DNA of 6,774 bases from Rikenellaceae bacterium (GTDB lineage: Bacteria; Bacteroidota; Bacteroidia; Bacteroidales; UBA932), in the NCBI GenBank assembly GCA_012800665.1, contig JAAZIW010000114.1:1-6774 (forward strand), written 5' to 3'. Of the stretch, positions 1 to 5,393 are shown piece after piece. The stretch's first letter is position 1. Each line of letters starts with the position of its first letter. The notes beneath the pieces were generated by a model that did no database searches, was not told where the DNA came from, and saw only the letters and a list, made by a program, of their open reading frames with translations. The position numbers and the translations under genes are program-made.

Positions 1-1203
1 ATTATAGTAAAATCTTCCTCAGCCTCATCCTATCCTGTTTATACAGGCCTTCCTATAGTTTATATAAACACCAAGGAAGGGGCGCCCATCAATTCCAAGG
101 AAGATTGGGTAACGGCGACAATAAGCATAAGCGGGCTTGATGAATATTCCGATCTCAAGGAAACCCCGATATCTATAAGGGGCAGAGGAAATACCACATG
201 GATCTGGCCCAAGAAGCCTTACACTTTCAAGTTCGAAAGCAGAACCGAAGTATTGGGTATGCCAAAGCACAAGCGCTGGATACTTTTGGCCAATTTCATG
301 GATAGAACCCTTATGCGCAATGCTCTCGCCTTCCATCTTTCCGAACTTACATCCCTGAGTTGGACTCCCAAAAACCGTTACTGCGAACTCATGCTCAACG
401 GCAAGCATATGGGCAATTATCTTCTTACCGAACAGATTAGAGTCGATAAAAACCGGGTTGCCATCGATGAGGACCATCCGCAGAGTTTCCTTTTCGAAAG
501 CGACTTCCACTATGATAACGAATGGCAATGGAGAGAATATTTCGAGAGCAGTTGGCAGAGCTCCGGCAATATTCCCTTCTCTGTAAAGTTTCCTGATGAT
601 GATGACCTTACGCAAGAGGGCTTTGATGCGGCCAAATCGTATATCCATAATATTTTAACTGTCCTTTATGGAAGCGGTTTTGATGATCCGGTGAACGGAT
701 ACAGGGCTCATATGGATATGGATTCGTTCGTGGATTATTGGATAGTCTATGAACTTATGGGCAATCACGAACTCAATAATCCAGGGAGCGTATATTCTTA
801 TGTGGATTCCGGAGGCAAATGGACTGCGGGTCCGGTGTGGGATTTCGATTGGGGAGGACTTTCTTATTCGACTTCCCCGCAGGCAAAAACCGGTCTGGTA
901 TGTTGGGACGCAGTGTGGTATGCGCGCCTGAACGATGATCCATGGTTCCGCAGCAAGCTCTCTGCCCGTTGGAATGAACTCTTGCCCGTATTCAGGCAGC
1001 AGACTCAGTTTATTGATGATTTAAAGGCAAAATTAACCAAATCTGCGGCTCTGAATTTTGCCATGTGGAATCCTGCTGAGGATGCTTCTCAAAACGGCGG
1101 AAAAATAATAAATGGAGATGAAAATATGACTTTCAGCGATGCCGTGGACCGCTTGCGCAAAATATATACAGAGCGTATGGATGTTATTTCGTCCAAGCTT
1201 TGA
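1..1203 (+). CDS. CotH kinase family protein, 5'-truncated by window edge
   Basis: The frame is open from base 1 to the TGA at 1201-1203, giving 400 residues without the true start. The fragment opens with a Ser-rich linker, then a short beta-type stretch (GLPIVYINTKEGAPI) that commonly precedes CotH domains in Bacteroidota surface proteins. CotH hallmarks follow in order: RGRGNTTW (about residues 60-67), KKPYTFKF (71-78), GMPKHKRWILLANFMDRTLMRN, GKHMGNYLLTEQ (134-145), GSVYSYVD (263-270) and GPVWDFDWGG near residue 280, which contains the Asp-rich metal/active-site motif. CotH proteins are atypical protein kinases; B. subtilis CotH phosphorylates spore-coat proteins, whereas the substrates of Bacteroidota members are unknown. 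The missing N-terminus probably carries a signal peptide and possibly other domains, which cannot be checked here. The gene ends 2 bp from the convergent lpxB stop. The family call is strong; the biological role is inference. Confidence 0.9.
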   Translation: MIVKSSSASSYPVYTGLPIVYINTKEGAPINSKEDWVTATISISGLDEYSDLKETPISIRGRGNTTWIWPKKPYTFKFESRTEVLGMPKHKRWILLANFMDRTLMRNALAFHLSELTSLSWTPKNRYCELMLNGKHMGNYLLTEQIRVDKNRVAIDEDHPQSFLFESDFHYDNEWQWREYFESSWQSSGNIPFSVKFPDDDDLTQEGFDAAKSYIHNILTVLYGSGFDDPVNGYRAHMDMDSFVDYWIVYELMGNHELNNPGSVYSYVDSGGKWTAGPVWDFDWGGLSYSTSPQAKTGLVCWDAVWYARLNDDPWFRSKLSARWNELLPVFRQQTQFIDDLKAKLTKSAALNFAMWNPAEDASQNGGKIINGDENMTFSDAVDRLRKIYTERMDVISSKL

Positions 1204-1205
1204 TT

Positions 1206-2342
1206 TCAACCTCTGCTGTTAGTGCTTCTGAGCTCTTTTATCATTGCCTTTGCAACAGCCTTAGAGGCTCCTGTTCCGCCTAAACGGCTGCGGATTTCGG
1301 AATAATCTTCCAGCATCTTGCTTCTATATGCGCTGTCTTCCACAAGACGGCGCATTTCTTTTGTGACGGCCTCGGCGGTGTAATCGTACTGAATGAGTTC
1401 TTTAAAGGCCATTCTATCCAAAATGAGATTGCCGAGGGATATGTATTTTATATGGTCCAGCACACGCAATAGATATTTTGCAAGAAAAGCCGTTATGAAT
1501 TGAGTGCTCCAGCATACCACTTGGGGAGTGCCTATGAGGGCGGCCTCAAGCGAGGCGGTACCGCTGTTCACGAGGGCGGCATCGGCGTATTTAAGTATGT
1601 CGTAAGTTCTTCCGAAAAGTACTTTTACATAGCTTCTCCCTTTTAGATATGGGGCATAATCGAGCTCGGAACGTCTTGGGGCTCCCGCTATAAGGAATTG
1701 ATGATTGGAGTATTGCGGCAGTTTATGGAGCTTATCCGCCATTTTCATGGCATTCGGCATGGTGTGGGAGATTTCCCCTTTGCGCGAGCCCGGAAGAATT
1801 GCAAAATAGCTCTCTTTTATTGGCCTTTCGTAGGCATGCTCATCTATTGCATCCACGAGCGGGTTGCCTTTATAGATGAAGGGAATGCCTTTTTCGGTGA
1901 AATAGGGGATTTCGAAGGGGAAGACAATGAAAAGACAGTCTACCCAGGCTTTGAGTTTGCGGTTGCGCCCCTCGCGGCTTGCCCAGGTTTTAGGGGCGAT
2001 GTAATAGAAGACGCGTATGCCTTTTGTATGGCAGAATTCTGCGATTTTCATATTGAAGCCGGGATAATCTATGAGGATTACCACATCCGGGCCCCAGGCT
2101 AAAATATCCTCCTTGCAGTATTTCAGATTTTTGGAGATTTTACCAAGACTCTTGATTACATCGGTAAAACCCATTACGGCAGTATCTTTATAGTCGCGGA
2201 CTTTCTCTCCTCCGACTTCTTCCATGAAGGGACCGCCCCAGAATCGGATTTCAGCTTTGCTGTCTTCAGCAAAGAGTCCTTTCATGAGATTGCTTCCGTG
2301 AAGGTCGCCGGAGGCTTCGCCTGCTATAAGATAATATTTCAT
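1206..2342 (-). CDS. lpxB: Lipid-A-disaccharide synthase LpxB
   Basis: LpxB (glycosyltransferase family 19) condenses UDP-2,3-diacylglucosamine with lipid X to form the tetraacyl disaccharide of lipid A at the inner face of the cytoplasmic membrane. The 378-residue product has the usual family length. Visible motifs are the N-terminal GEASGD (8-13), FWGGPFM, DYPGFN (92-97), YYIAPKTWASREGR, KGNPLVD (158-164), ILPGSRKGEI (182-191), and the C-terminal donor-binding NSGTASLEAAL (259-269) followed by GTPQVVCW. The ATG start overlaps the surE stop as ATGA, which supports translational coupling and fixes the start. It is the second gene of a two-gene operon read from the promoter upstream of surE. 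Its stop codon nearly abuts that of the convergent CotH gene, so any terminator must lie inside coding sequence. Nothing suggests truncation. Confidence 0.97.
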   Translation of the reverse strand: MKYYLIAGEASGDLHGSNLMKGLFAEDSKAEIRFWGGPFMEEVGGEKVRDYKDTAVMGFTDVIKSLGKISKNLKYCKEDILAWGPDVVILIDYPGFNMKIAEFCHTKGIRVFYYIAPKTWASREGRNRKLKAWVDCLFIVFPFEIPYFTEKGIPFIYKGNPLVDAIDEHAYERPIKESYFAILPGSRKGEISHTMPNAMKMADKLHKLPQYSNHQFLIAGAPRRSELDYAPYLKGRSYVKVLFGRTYDILKYADAALVNSGTASLEAALIGTPQVVCWSTQFITAFLAKYLLRVLDHIKYISLGNLILDRMAFKELIQYDYTAEAVTKEMRRLVEDSAYRSKMLEDYSEIRSRLGGTGASKAVAKAMIKELRSTNSRG

Positions 2343-3187
2343 AAATCGCGGTCGAATTGGAGTTCTTGCAGACGCCGGAATTCGGTAAGGTCGGTATTAT
2401 CCAGGTTTTGAGGGGTAACTGTGATATAGCCTTGTCTAACCAACAGATGGTCGGATTCCACGGGGGAGTCATGGTCGGTAATCATATCTCCGGTCATGAA
2501 ATAAACTTCTTCGCCTTCTTCAGGATCAGGGAGCCAGGTTATGCCCAAATCTTCCAAGGGTCTCAGTCCCAATTTTTTATAAATATCAGGGTCATACGGC
2601 TGAAATTCCCTTTCCCAATGCATTCTTCCCAAACGTGTTGCTCTTATGCCTTTGATTTCCGATGCGGGCAGTTTGGGAAAGTTGACATTATAGAGCAGGC
2701 CGAAATGTCTGTTTTTGGCAAGCTCAAAAAGCTGTTCGAATATGGCGGGGAAAAGCTCTTCTATTGCGCTGAAGTCGGCATCGAAATCAAAATCGTCCAA
2801 AGAAACAGCGATGGATGGAACTCTGGCAAGGGCGGCTTCGCTTGCCGCTCCCACTGTTCCTGAATATGGAGCACACATGCCAGCGTTGAGTCCATGATTG
2901 ATGCCGCTGACCACCACATCCGGTTTTTCGTCTATAAAAATATTGTCTATGCCGAATTTTACACAGCTGCTCGGAGTGGCATCAAGATAATAAATGCGCT
3001 CGCCCGGCTTTTCGCTGATTTTTTTAACCGCCATTGGCTTGTAGCTGAGGTTTACTGCCATGCTCATACCGCTTTGGTGGTATTTGGGGGCAACTATGGT
3101 AAGTTCGCCGTAGGGGCGTAAAATTTCAGCCAAAGTGCGTATCCCCTTGGCTGTATAACCATCATCGTTTGTAAGTAATATTTTCAT
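2339..3187 (-). CDS. surE: 5'/3'-nucleotidase SurE
   Basis: SurE is a metal-dependent phosphatase of nucleoside 5'- and 3'-monophosphates in the cytoplasm. The chosen ATG gives 282 residues beginning MKILLTNDDG, the canonical SurE N-terminus. Metal-ligand positions are present: Asp8-Asp9, Ser39 (HQSG) and Asn97 (VSGINHG), followed by the conserved YSGTVGAASEA (108-118). The protein is slightly longer than typical SurE (about 250-260 residues), mostly through its C-terminal part. In-frame starts upstream (TTG at 3214, ATG at 3199) are less likely: the TTG lies inside the predicted -7 box, and the ATG at 3199 would leave a leader of only a few bases. The selected ATG is preceded closely by AAGGGAG. 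It is the first gene of an operon with lpxB, and this pair also occurs together in other Bacteroidota. Confidence 0.96.
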   Translation of the reverse strand: MKILLTNDDGYTAKGIRTLAEILRPYGELTIVAPKYHQSGMSMAVNLSYKPMAVKKISEKPGERIYYLDATPSSCVKFGIDNIFIDEKPDVVVSGINHGLNAGMCAPYSGTVGAASEAALARVPSIAVSLDDFDFDADFSAIEELFPAIFEQLFELAKNRHFGLLYNVNFPKLPASEIKGIRATRLGRMHWEREFQPYDPDIYKKLGLRPLEDLGITWLPDPEEGEEVYFMTGDMITDHDSPVESDHLLVRQGYITVTPQNLDNTDLTEFRRLQELQFDRDL

Positions 3188-3211
3188 TTCTCCCTTCATC
3201 CTTAATTTTTG

Positions 3212-3219
3212 CAAATATA
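3212..3219 (-). promoter_or_regulatory. Predicted -7 box of the surE-lpxB promoter
   Basis: The minus strand reads TATATTTG, a full match to the Bacteroidota -7 consensus TAnnTTTG. Transcription would start near 3205, giving a leader of about 18 nt before the surE ATG at 3187. I see no good -33 TTTG at the expected distance, so the call rests on the -7 element and its position. It shares a base with the -33 region of the divergent gapA promoter. Confidence 0.55.
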
Positions 3220-3250
3220 TTGATTTTCAGCGAATTTTTTTCTAATTTTG
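3219..3250 (+). promoter_or_regulatory. Predicted gapA promoter (-33 ATTG / -7 TAATTTTG)
   Basis: The sequence TAATTTTG at 3243-3250 matches TAnnTTTG exactly, and ATTG at 3219-3222 sits 20 bp upstream, the spacing expected for the TTTG-type -33 element of the Bacteroidota primary sigma factor. Transcription would begin near 3255, leaving a leader of about 38 nt before the gapA ATG at 3293. The leader has no Shine-Dalgarno sequence, as is normal in this phylum. Confidence 0.6.
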
Positions 3251-3292
3251 CGAGTTAAAAATTTGTTTCACATTTAAAGACTTAAGTCAATT

Positions 3293-4291
3293 ATGATTAA
3301 AATTGGTATTAACGGATTCGGTCGCATCGGACGTATGGTTTTTCGTTCTGCTGTAGATAACTTTGGCAAAGACATTCAGGTTGTAGGCATTAACGATCTT
3401 CTTGAGCCCGAATATTTGGCATATATGCTCAAATACGATTCTGTACACGGACAATTCAAGCACGATGTAAAGGCAGAAGGCAACTTTTTGATTGTTGACG
3501 GCCATAAAATTCAGGTGTTTTCAGAAAGAGATGCATCCAACATTACTTGGGGCGCACTCGGAGTAGATGTAGTTGTAGAATCCACAGGATTCTATCTTAC
3601 AGAAGAACTTGCTTCTGCACACCTTAAGGCCGGAGCAAAGAAGGTTATCTTGAGCGCTCCCTCAAAGGATGCCACTCCTATGTTCGTGTTTGGCGTTAAC
3701 GACAGCACTTATGCCGGTCAAAAAATTATAAGCAACGCTTCCTGCACCACAAACTGCCTTGCTCCTCTTGCAAAGGTTATTAACGACAAGTTCGGCATCA
3801 AGCGTGGCCTCATGACCACCGTTCATGCTACTACCGCCACTCAAAAGACCGTTGACGGCCCCTCTCAGAAGGATTGGCGCGGCGGTCGCGGTATTCTGGA
3901 GAATATCATTCCTTCCAGCACAGGCGCCGCCAAGGCTGTAGGAAAGGTTATTCCCGAACTCAATGGTAAACTTACCGGTATGAGCCTCCGTGTTCCCACT
4001 TCCGACGTTTCTTTCGTAGACCTTACCTGCGAACTTAACACTCCCACCACTTATGACGAAATCTGCAAGGCCATGAAGGCTGCCAGCGAAGGCGCTCTCA
4101 AGGGTGTTGTAGGTTATACCGAAGAGCCTCTTGTTTCCACCGACTTTGTGGGTGAGGCCCGCACTTGCGTTTTTGATGCAAAGGCAGGCATCATGCTGGA
4201 TGATACTTTTGTAAAGCTCTGCGCATGGTACGACAACGAGTGGGGTTACAGCAATAAACTCCTGGAAATGGTTCGCGTTATCAGCAAATAA
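3293..4291 (+). CDS. gapA: Type I glyceraldehyde-3-phosphate dehydrogenase
   Basis: This NAD-dependent glycolytic enzyme oxidises glyceraldehyde-3-phosphate to 1,3-bisphosphoglycerate in the cytoplasm. The product is 332 residues, the standard length. The Rossmann motif INGFGRIGR is at residues 6-14, with the NAD-type acidic residue following at GINDL (Asp35). The catalytic loop SNASCTTNCLAP places the nucleophile at Cys151, and the base is His178 (TTVHATT). Phosphate-binding segments DWRGGRG and PSSTGAAKAVGKV (about 194-219) and the C-terminal WYDNEWGYSNK (312-322) are intact. The gene appears monocistronic: its own promoter lies upstream in a divergent region and a strong intrinsic terminator follows. 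The palindrome GACTTAAGTC ends 4 bp before the start codon. Confidence 0.98.
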   Translation: MIKIGINGFGRIGRMVFRSAVDNFGKDIQVVGINDLLEPEYLAYMLKYDSVHGQFKHDVKAEGNFLIVDGHKIQVFSERDASNITWGALGVDVVVESTGFYLTEELASAHLKAGAKKVILSAPSKDATPMFVFGVNDSTYAGQKIISNASCTTNCLAPLAKVINDKFGIKRGLMTTVHATTATQKTVDGPSQKDWRGGRGILENIIPSSTGAAKAVGKVIPELNGKLTGMSLRVPTSDVSFVDLTCELNTPTTYDEICKAMKAASEGALKGVVGYTEEPLVSTDFVGEARTCVFDAKAGIMLDDTFVKLCAWYDNEWGYSNKLLEMVRVISK

Positions 4292-4317
4292 TTTTCAAGC
4301 AAAATATCATTAATTAG

Positions 4318-4348
4318 AGGATGGCCCATAAAAAAGGTCATCCTTTTT
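4318..4348 (+). terminator. Intrinsic terminator after gapA
   Basis: AGGATGGCC (4318-4326) pairs with GGTCATCCT (4336-4344) in a 9-bp stem containing one G-U wobble, closing a 9-nt A-rich loop. The 3' arm runs directly into five Ts (4344-4348), with further T-rich sequence behind. It lies 26 bp after the gapA stop. Confidence 0.85.
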
Positions 4349-4429
4349 GTTGTTTTTTGGGTAGAGGTTTGTAGCATTGTTGTTAGCTGTATATTGCCGG
4401 CCGCCAAAATGCACGAACGGACGTATCGC

Positions 4430-4437
4430 TAAGTTTG
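4430..4437 (+). promoter_or_regulatory. Possible -7 box in front of the repeat array
   Basis: TAAGTTTG matches the Bacteroidota TAnnTTTG consensus and would start transcription around 4442, exactly where the repeat array begins. No convincing -33 element is visible 19-21 bp upstream, and one such match in several hundred AT-rich bases could be chance. It is suggestive mainly because of its placement. Confidence 0.3.
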
Positions 4438-4533
4438 GTTGACTATCGTTTTGCTATCATGTTTAAGCAAAAAGGGCCGAAAATGCTTTACCCTGGTTTT
4501 GGTTGTCTTTCATGGTATGACGAAAAAGGCCTT

Positions 4534-4567
4534 AAACGTCGTAGCCCCACGTTTTTTGGCGGGGGCT
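4534..4567 (+). other. Predicted H-type RNA pseudoknot, copy 1
   Basis: Stem 1 pairs AAACGT (4534-4539) with ACGTTT (4549-4554). The loop contains CGT then AGCCCC (4543-4548), and AGCCCC can pair with the downstream GGGGCT (4562-4567) as stem 2. Loop lengths are 3, 0 and 7 nt, which suit 6-bp stems. A competing nested hairpin uses AGCCCC-A-CG against CGGGGGCT with one bulged A. Confidence 0.45.
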
Positions 4568-4718
4568 TGAACGAAAAGGGCCGAAAATGCTTTACCATGA
4601 AGCTGAAAAGAGGGCTTGTGACGATGGCGGGAGAGGGGTATGACGAAAAGGGCCGAAAACGCTTTACCCTGGTTTTGGTTGTCTATCGTTTGGCTTCATG
4701 TTTAAGCAAAAAGGGCCT

Positions 4719-4754
4719 AAAACGTCGTAGCCCCACGTTTTTTTGGCGGGGGCT
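4719..4754 (+). other. Predicted H-type RNA pseudoknot, copy 2
   Basis: Stem 1 is one pair longer than in copy 1: AAAACGT (4719-4725) with ACGTTTT (4735-4741). Stem 2 is again AGCCCC (4729-4734) with GGGGCT (4749-4754), and the loops remain CGT, 0 and TTTGGCG. The extra T in the 3' arm is matched by a T-to-A change in the 5' arm, so the geometry is kept. The nested GC hairpin is also possible here. Confidence 0.45.
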
Positions 4755-4850
4755 TGAGCAGAAAGGGCCGAAAATGCTTTACCATGAAGCGAAAATGAGG
4801 GCTGAGAAGGAACAGGCAAGAGAGAGGCGAAGTTAAAAAACATTTAAAAT

Positions 4851-4892
4851 AGCGCCTTTTGATTTTACCCTATTGCAAACCACAAAAGCGCT
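4851..4892 (+). other. Imperfect inverted repeat
   Basis: AGCGCCTTTTG (4851-4861) pairs with CAAAAGCGCT (4883-4892) in 10 pairs with one bulged base around a 21-nt loop. Its right arm overlaps the left arm of the terminator-like hairpin at 4890 by 3 bases, so the two cannot both form fully. Function unknown. Confidence 0.4.
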
Positions 4893-4944
4893 TGTCACCT
4901 TTGCTTCCGACAGAAAAGAACTTCGGTGGTGACGGGCTTTTTTT
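4890..4944 (+). terminator. Terminator-like hairpin with T7 tract
   Basis: GCTTGTCACC (4890-4899) pairs with GGTGACGGGC (4928-4937) in a 10-bp stem including two G-U wobbles. Seven Ts (4938-4944) follow immediately. The 28-nt loop is long but contains an inner CCGA/TCGG stem (4907-4910 with 4923-4926). It would end plus-strand transcripts coming from the repeat array, ahead of the gene at 5026. Confidence 0.5.
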
Positions 4945-4978
4945 GATGTTCCCGCATTTCTCGACGTCGCCGCCGAAG
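4921..4978 (+). other. 14-bp inverted repeat competing with the terminator
   Basis: CTTCGGTGGTGACG (4921-4934) pairs with CGTCGCCGCCGAAG (4965-4978) over 14 bp with two G-U wobbles and a 30-nt loop holding the T-run. It uses the same GGTGAC segment as the 3' arm of the terminator-like hairpin, so the two folds are exclusive. The wobbles would be A-C mismatches on the minus strand, so a plus-strand RNA is favoured. The structure ends 47 bp before the ATG at 5026. Confidence 0.55.
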
Positions 4979-5025
4979 CTCGATTCTTTGAGAAATTGTT
5001 TAATAAAGCGAAAAGGGAAGCGCTT

Positions 5026-5337
5026 ATGAGAAAAATCATAGATGTAACAATCGATGGGACCGGAAAGCCGGTATTCAGCAGCGATTATGATGCGCTGAAA
5101 GGTCTTAATCTGTACCAGCGTGTGTTTGTAACGCTGATGTTCGAACAGGACTTGGCTAAAGTACGGAAGTGGATGTTTGCTATACAGTTGCTTGGTCTTG
5201 CAGATGTCTCTTCCTGCAAGAGGCCGGAATTGAGCATGAGCATGTTCGAGAATACGGTTGATGAATTGCAGCAGAGCTGTGAGAATTTCAAAAAACACTT
5301 TGGAGGCAATCTGAATTTTAAGATTGCGGGCGTATGA
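5026..5337 (+). CDS. Small protein of unknown function (103 aa)
   Basis: I do not recognise this protein. It begins MRKIIDVTIDGTGKPVF and ends KHFGGNLNFKIAGV. There is no signal peptide, clear membrane segment or catalytic motif. The middle (YQRVFVTLMFEQDLAKVRKWMFAIQLLG) and the segment MSMFENTVDELQQSCENFKKHF look like amphipathic helices, and the N-terminus looks like a short beta hairpin, so a small soluble alpha/beta protein is plausible. The ATG at 5026 is chosen over an in-frame TTG at 4996 because an AAAAGGGAAG stretch (5011-5020) sits at ribosome-binding distance. The stop TGA overlaps a new ATG as ATGA, opening a 19-codon frame that links it to the next gene. It probably forms an operon with the 83-aa gene. 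Coding status is supported by ordinary amino-acid composition, not by homology. Confidence 0.6.
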   Translation: MRKIIDVTIDGTGKPVFSSDYDALKGLNLYQRVFVTLMFEQDLAKVRKWMFAIQLLGLADVSSCKRPELSMSMFENTVDELQQSCENFKKHFGGNLNFKIAGV

Positions 5338-5393
5338 TAAAATTTAAAGCGTATAAAAAAATGCAAGCATATGATAAAATTGCAAGCGTATGA
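5330..5393 (+). repeat. Imperfect repeats of a stop/start junction
   Basis: GCGTATGATAAAATT (5330-5344) recurs as GCATATGATAAAATT (5367-5381), and partial copies GCGTATAAAA (5349) and GCGTATGA (5386-5393) are also present. The end of the 103-aa gene (AAGATTGCGGGCGTATGA, 5320-5337) is echoed by AAAATTGCAAGCGTATGA (5376-5393). Local duplication of an ATGA junction explains this pattern. Confidence 0.75.
5334..5393 (+). CDS. Possible 19-codon coupling peptide between the two small genes
   Basis: An ATG at 5334 overlaps the stop of the preceding gene (ATGA) and opens a frame reading MIKFKAYKKMQAYDKIASV. Its TGA at 5391-5393 overlaps the ATG at 5390 of the next gene, again as ATGA. The peptide ends KIASV, echoing the KIAGV end of the preceding protein, as expected if it arose by duplication. 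It is Lys/Tyr/Ala rich and has no recognisable motif. Its value may be to carry ribosomes across the gap (translational coupling) rather than to make a functional peptide. It could also be a chance frame. Confidence 0.3.
   Translation: MIKFKAYKKMQAYDKIASV

Larger units (their letters stand above)
4441..4810 (+). repeat. Modular imperfect repeat array (six core copies, two variant types)
   Basis: A core of the form AAAAGGGCC[GT]AAAA[TC]G occurs six times. Type A continues into GCTTTACC and is found at 4470-4492, 4574-4596, 4646-4668 and 4761-4783, with at most one or two differences among 23 bases. Type B (4523-4570, 4708-4757) continues into CGTCGTAGCCCCACG, a T-run and GGCGGGGGCTTGA. A 16-bp tail, CTGGTTTTGGTTGTCT, follows the first and third A copies (4493-4508, 4669-4684). 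A roughly 24-bp leader beginning ATCGTTTTGCT lies before the first A (4445-4468) and, with small changes, before the second B (4685-4707). The short TATGACG precedes the first B and the third A. The modules thus form two A-tail-B-A units in which the leader and TATGACG have swapped places. No terminal inverted repeats, transposase or uniform CRISPR-like spacing are seen. Confidence 0.9.
4442..4944 (+). ncRNA. Candidate structured non-coding transcript covering the repeat array
   Basis: This is a hypothesis built from position. A -7-like box ends at 4437, the repeat array starts at about 4441, and a terminator-shaped hairpin followed by seven Ts ends at 4944. No protein gene in the interval is believable: the open frame 4435-4836 reads the same repeat in two different frames. 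The two type B elements can each form a pseudoknot or a GC-rich hairpin. I recognise no known RNA family. The alternative is an untranscribed repeat, with the hairpins belonging to the leader of the gene at 5026. Confidence 0.28.

Noticed and set aside
25..648. 207-aa minus-strand open frame
   Set aside because: It lies wholly antisense to the clearly coding CotH domain and has no recognisable motif; the length is a by-product of the codon use of the real gene.
1698..2102. 134-aa plus-strand open frame inside lpxB
   Set aside because: It is antisense to conserved LpxB motifs and has no protein family features.
3188..3214. Longer SurE start (TTG 3214 or ATG 3199)
   Set aside because: The TTG falls inside the predicted -7 box, and SurE proteins begin at MKILLTNDDG.
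4441..4810. CRISPR array
   Set aside because: Repeats are imperfect, come in two types, and are separated by non-uniform spacers that themselves recur; no cas gene is nearby.
4435..4836. 133-aa open frame through the repeat array, starting at TTG
   Set aside because: The DNA repeats are read in two different frames within it, so the repeat is not kept at protein level. The start is TTG, the composition is extremely Lys/Arg-rich, and no family is recognisable.
5006..5025. AAGCG/CGCTT hairpin and a CGAAAAGGG match to the array core before the ATG at 5026
   Set aside because: A 5-bp stem and a 9-base match are short enough to be chance; no further array modules are attached.
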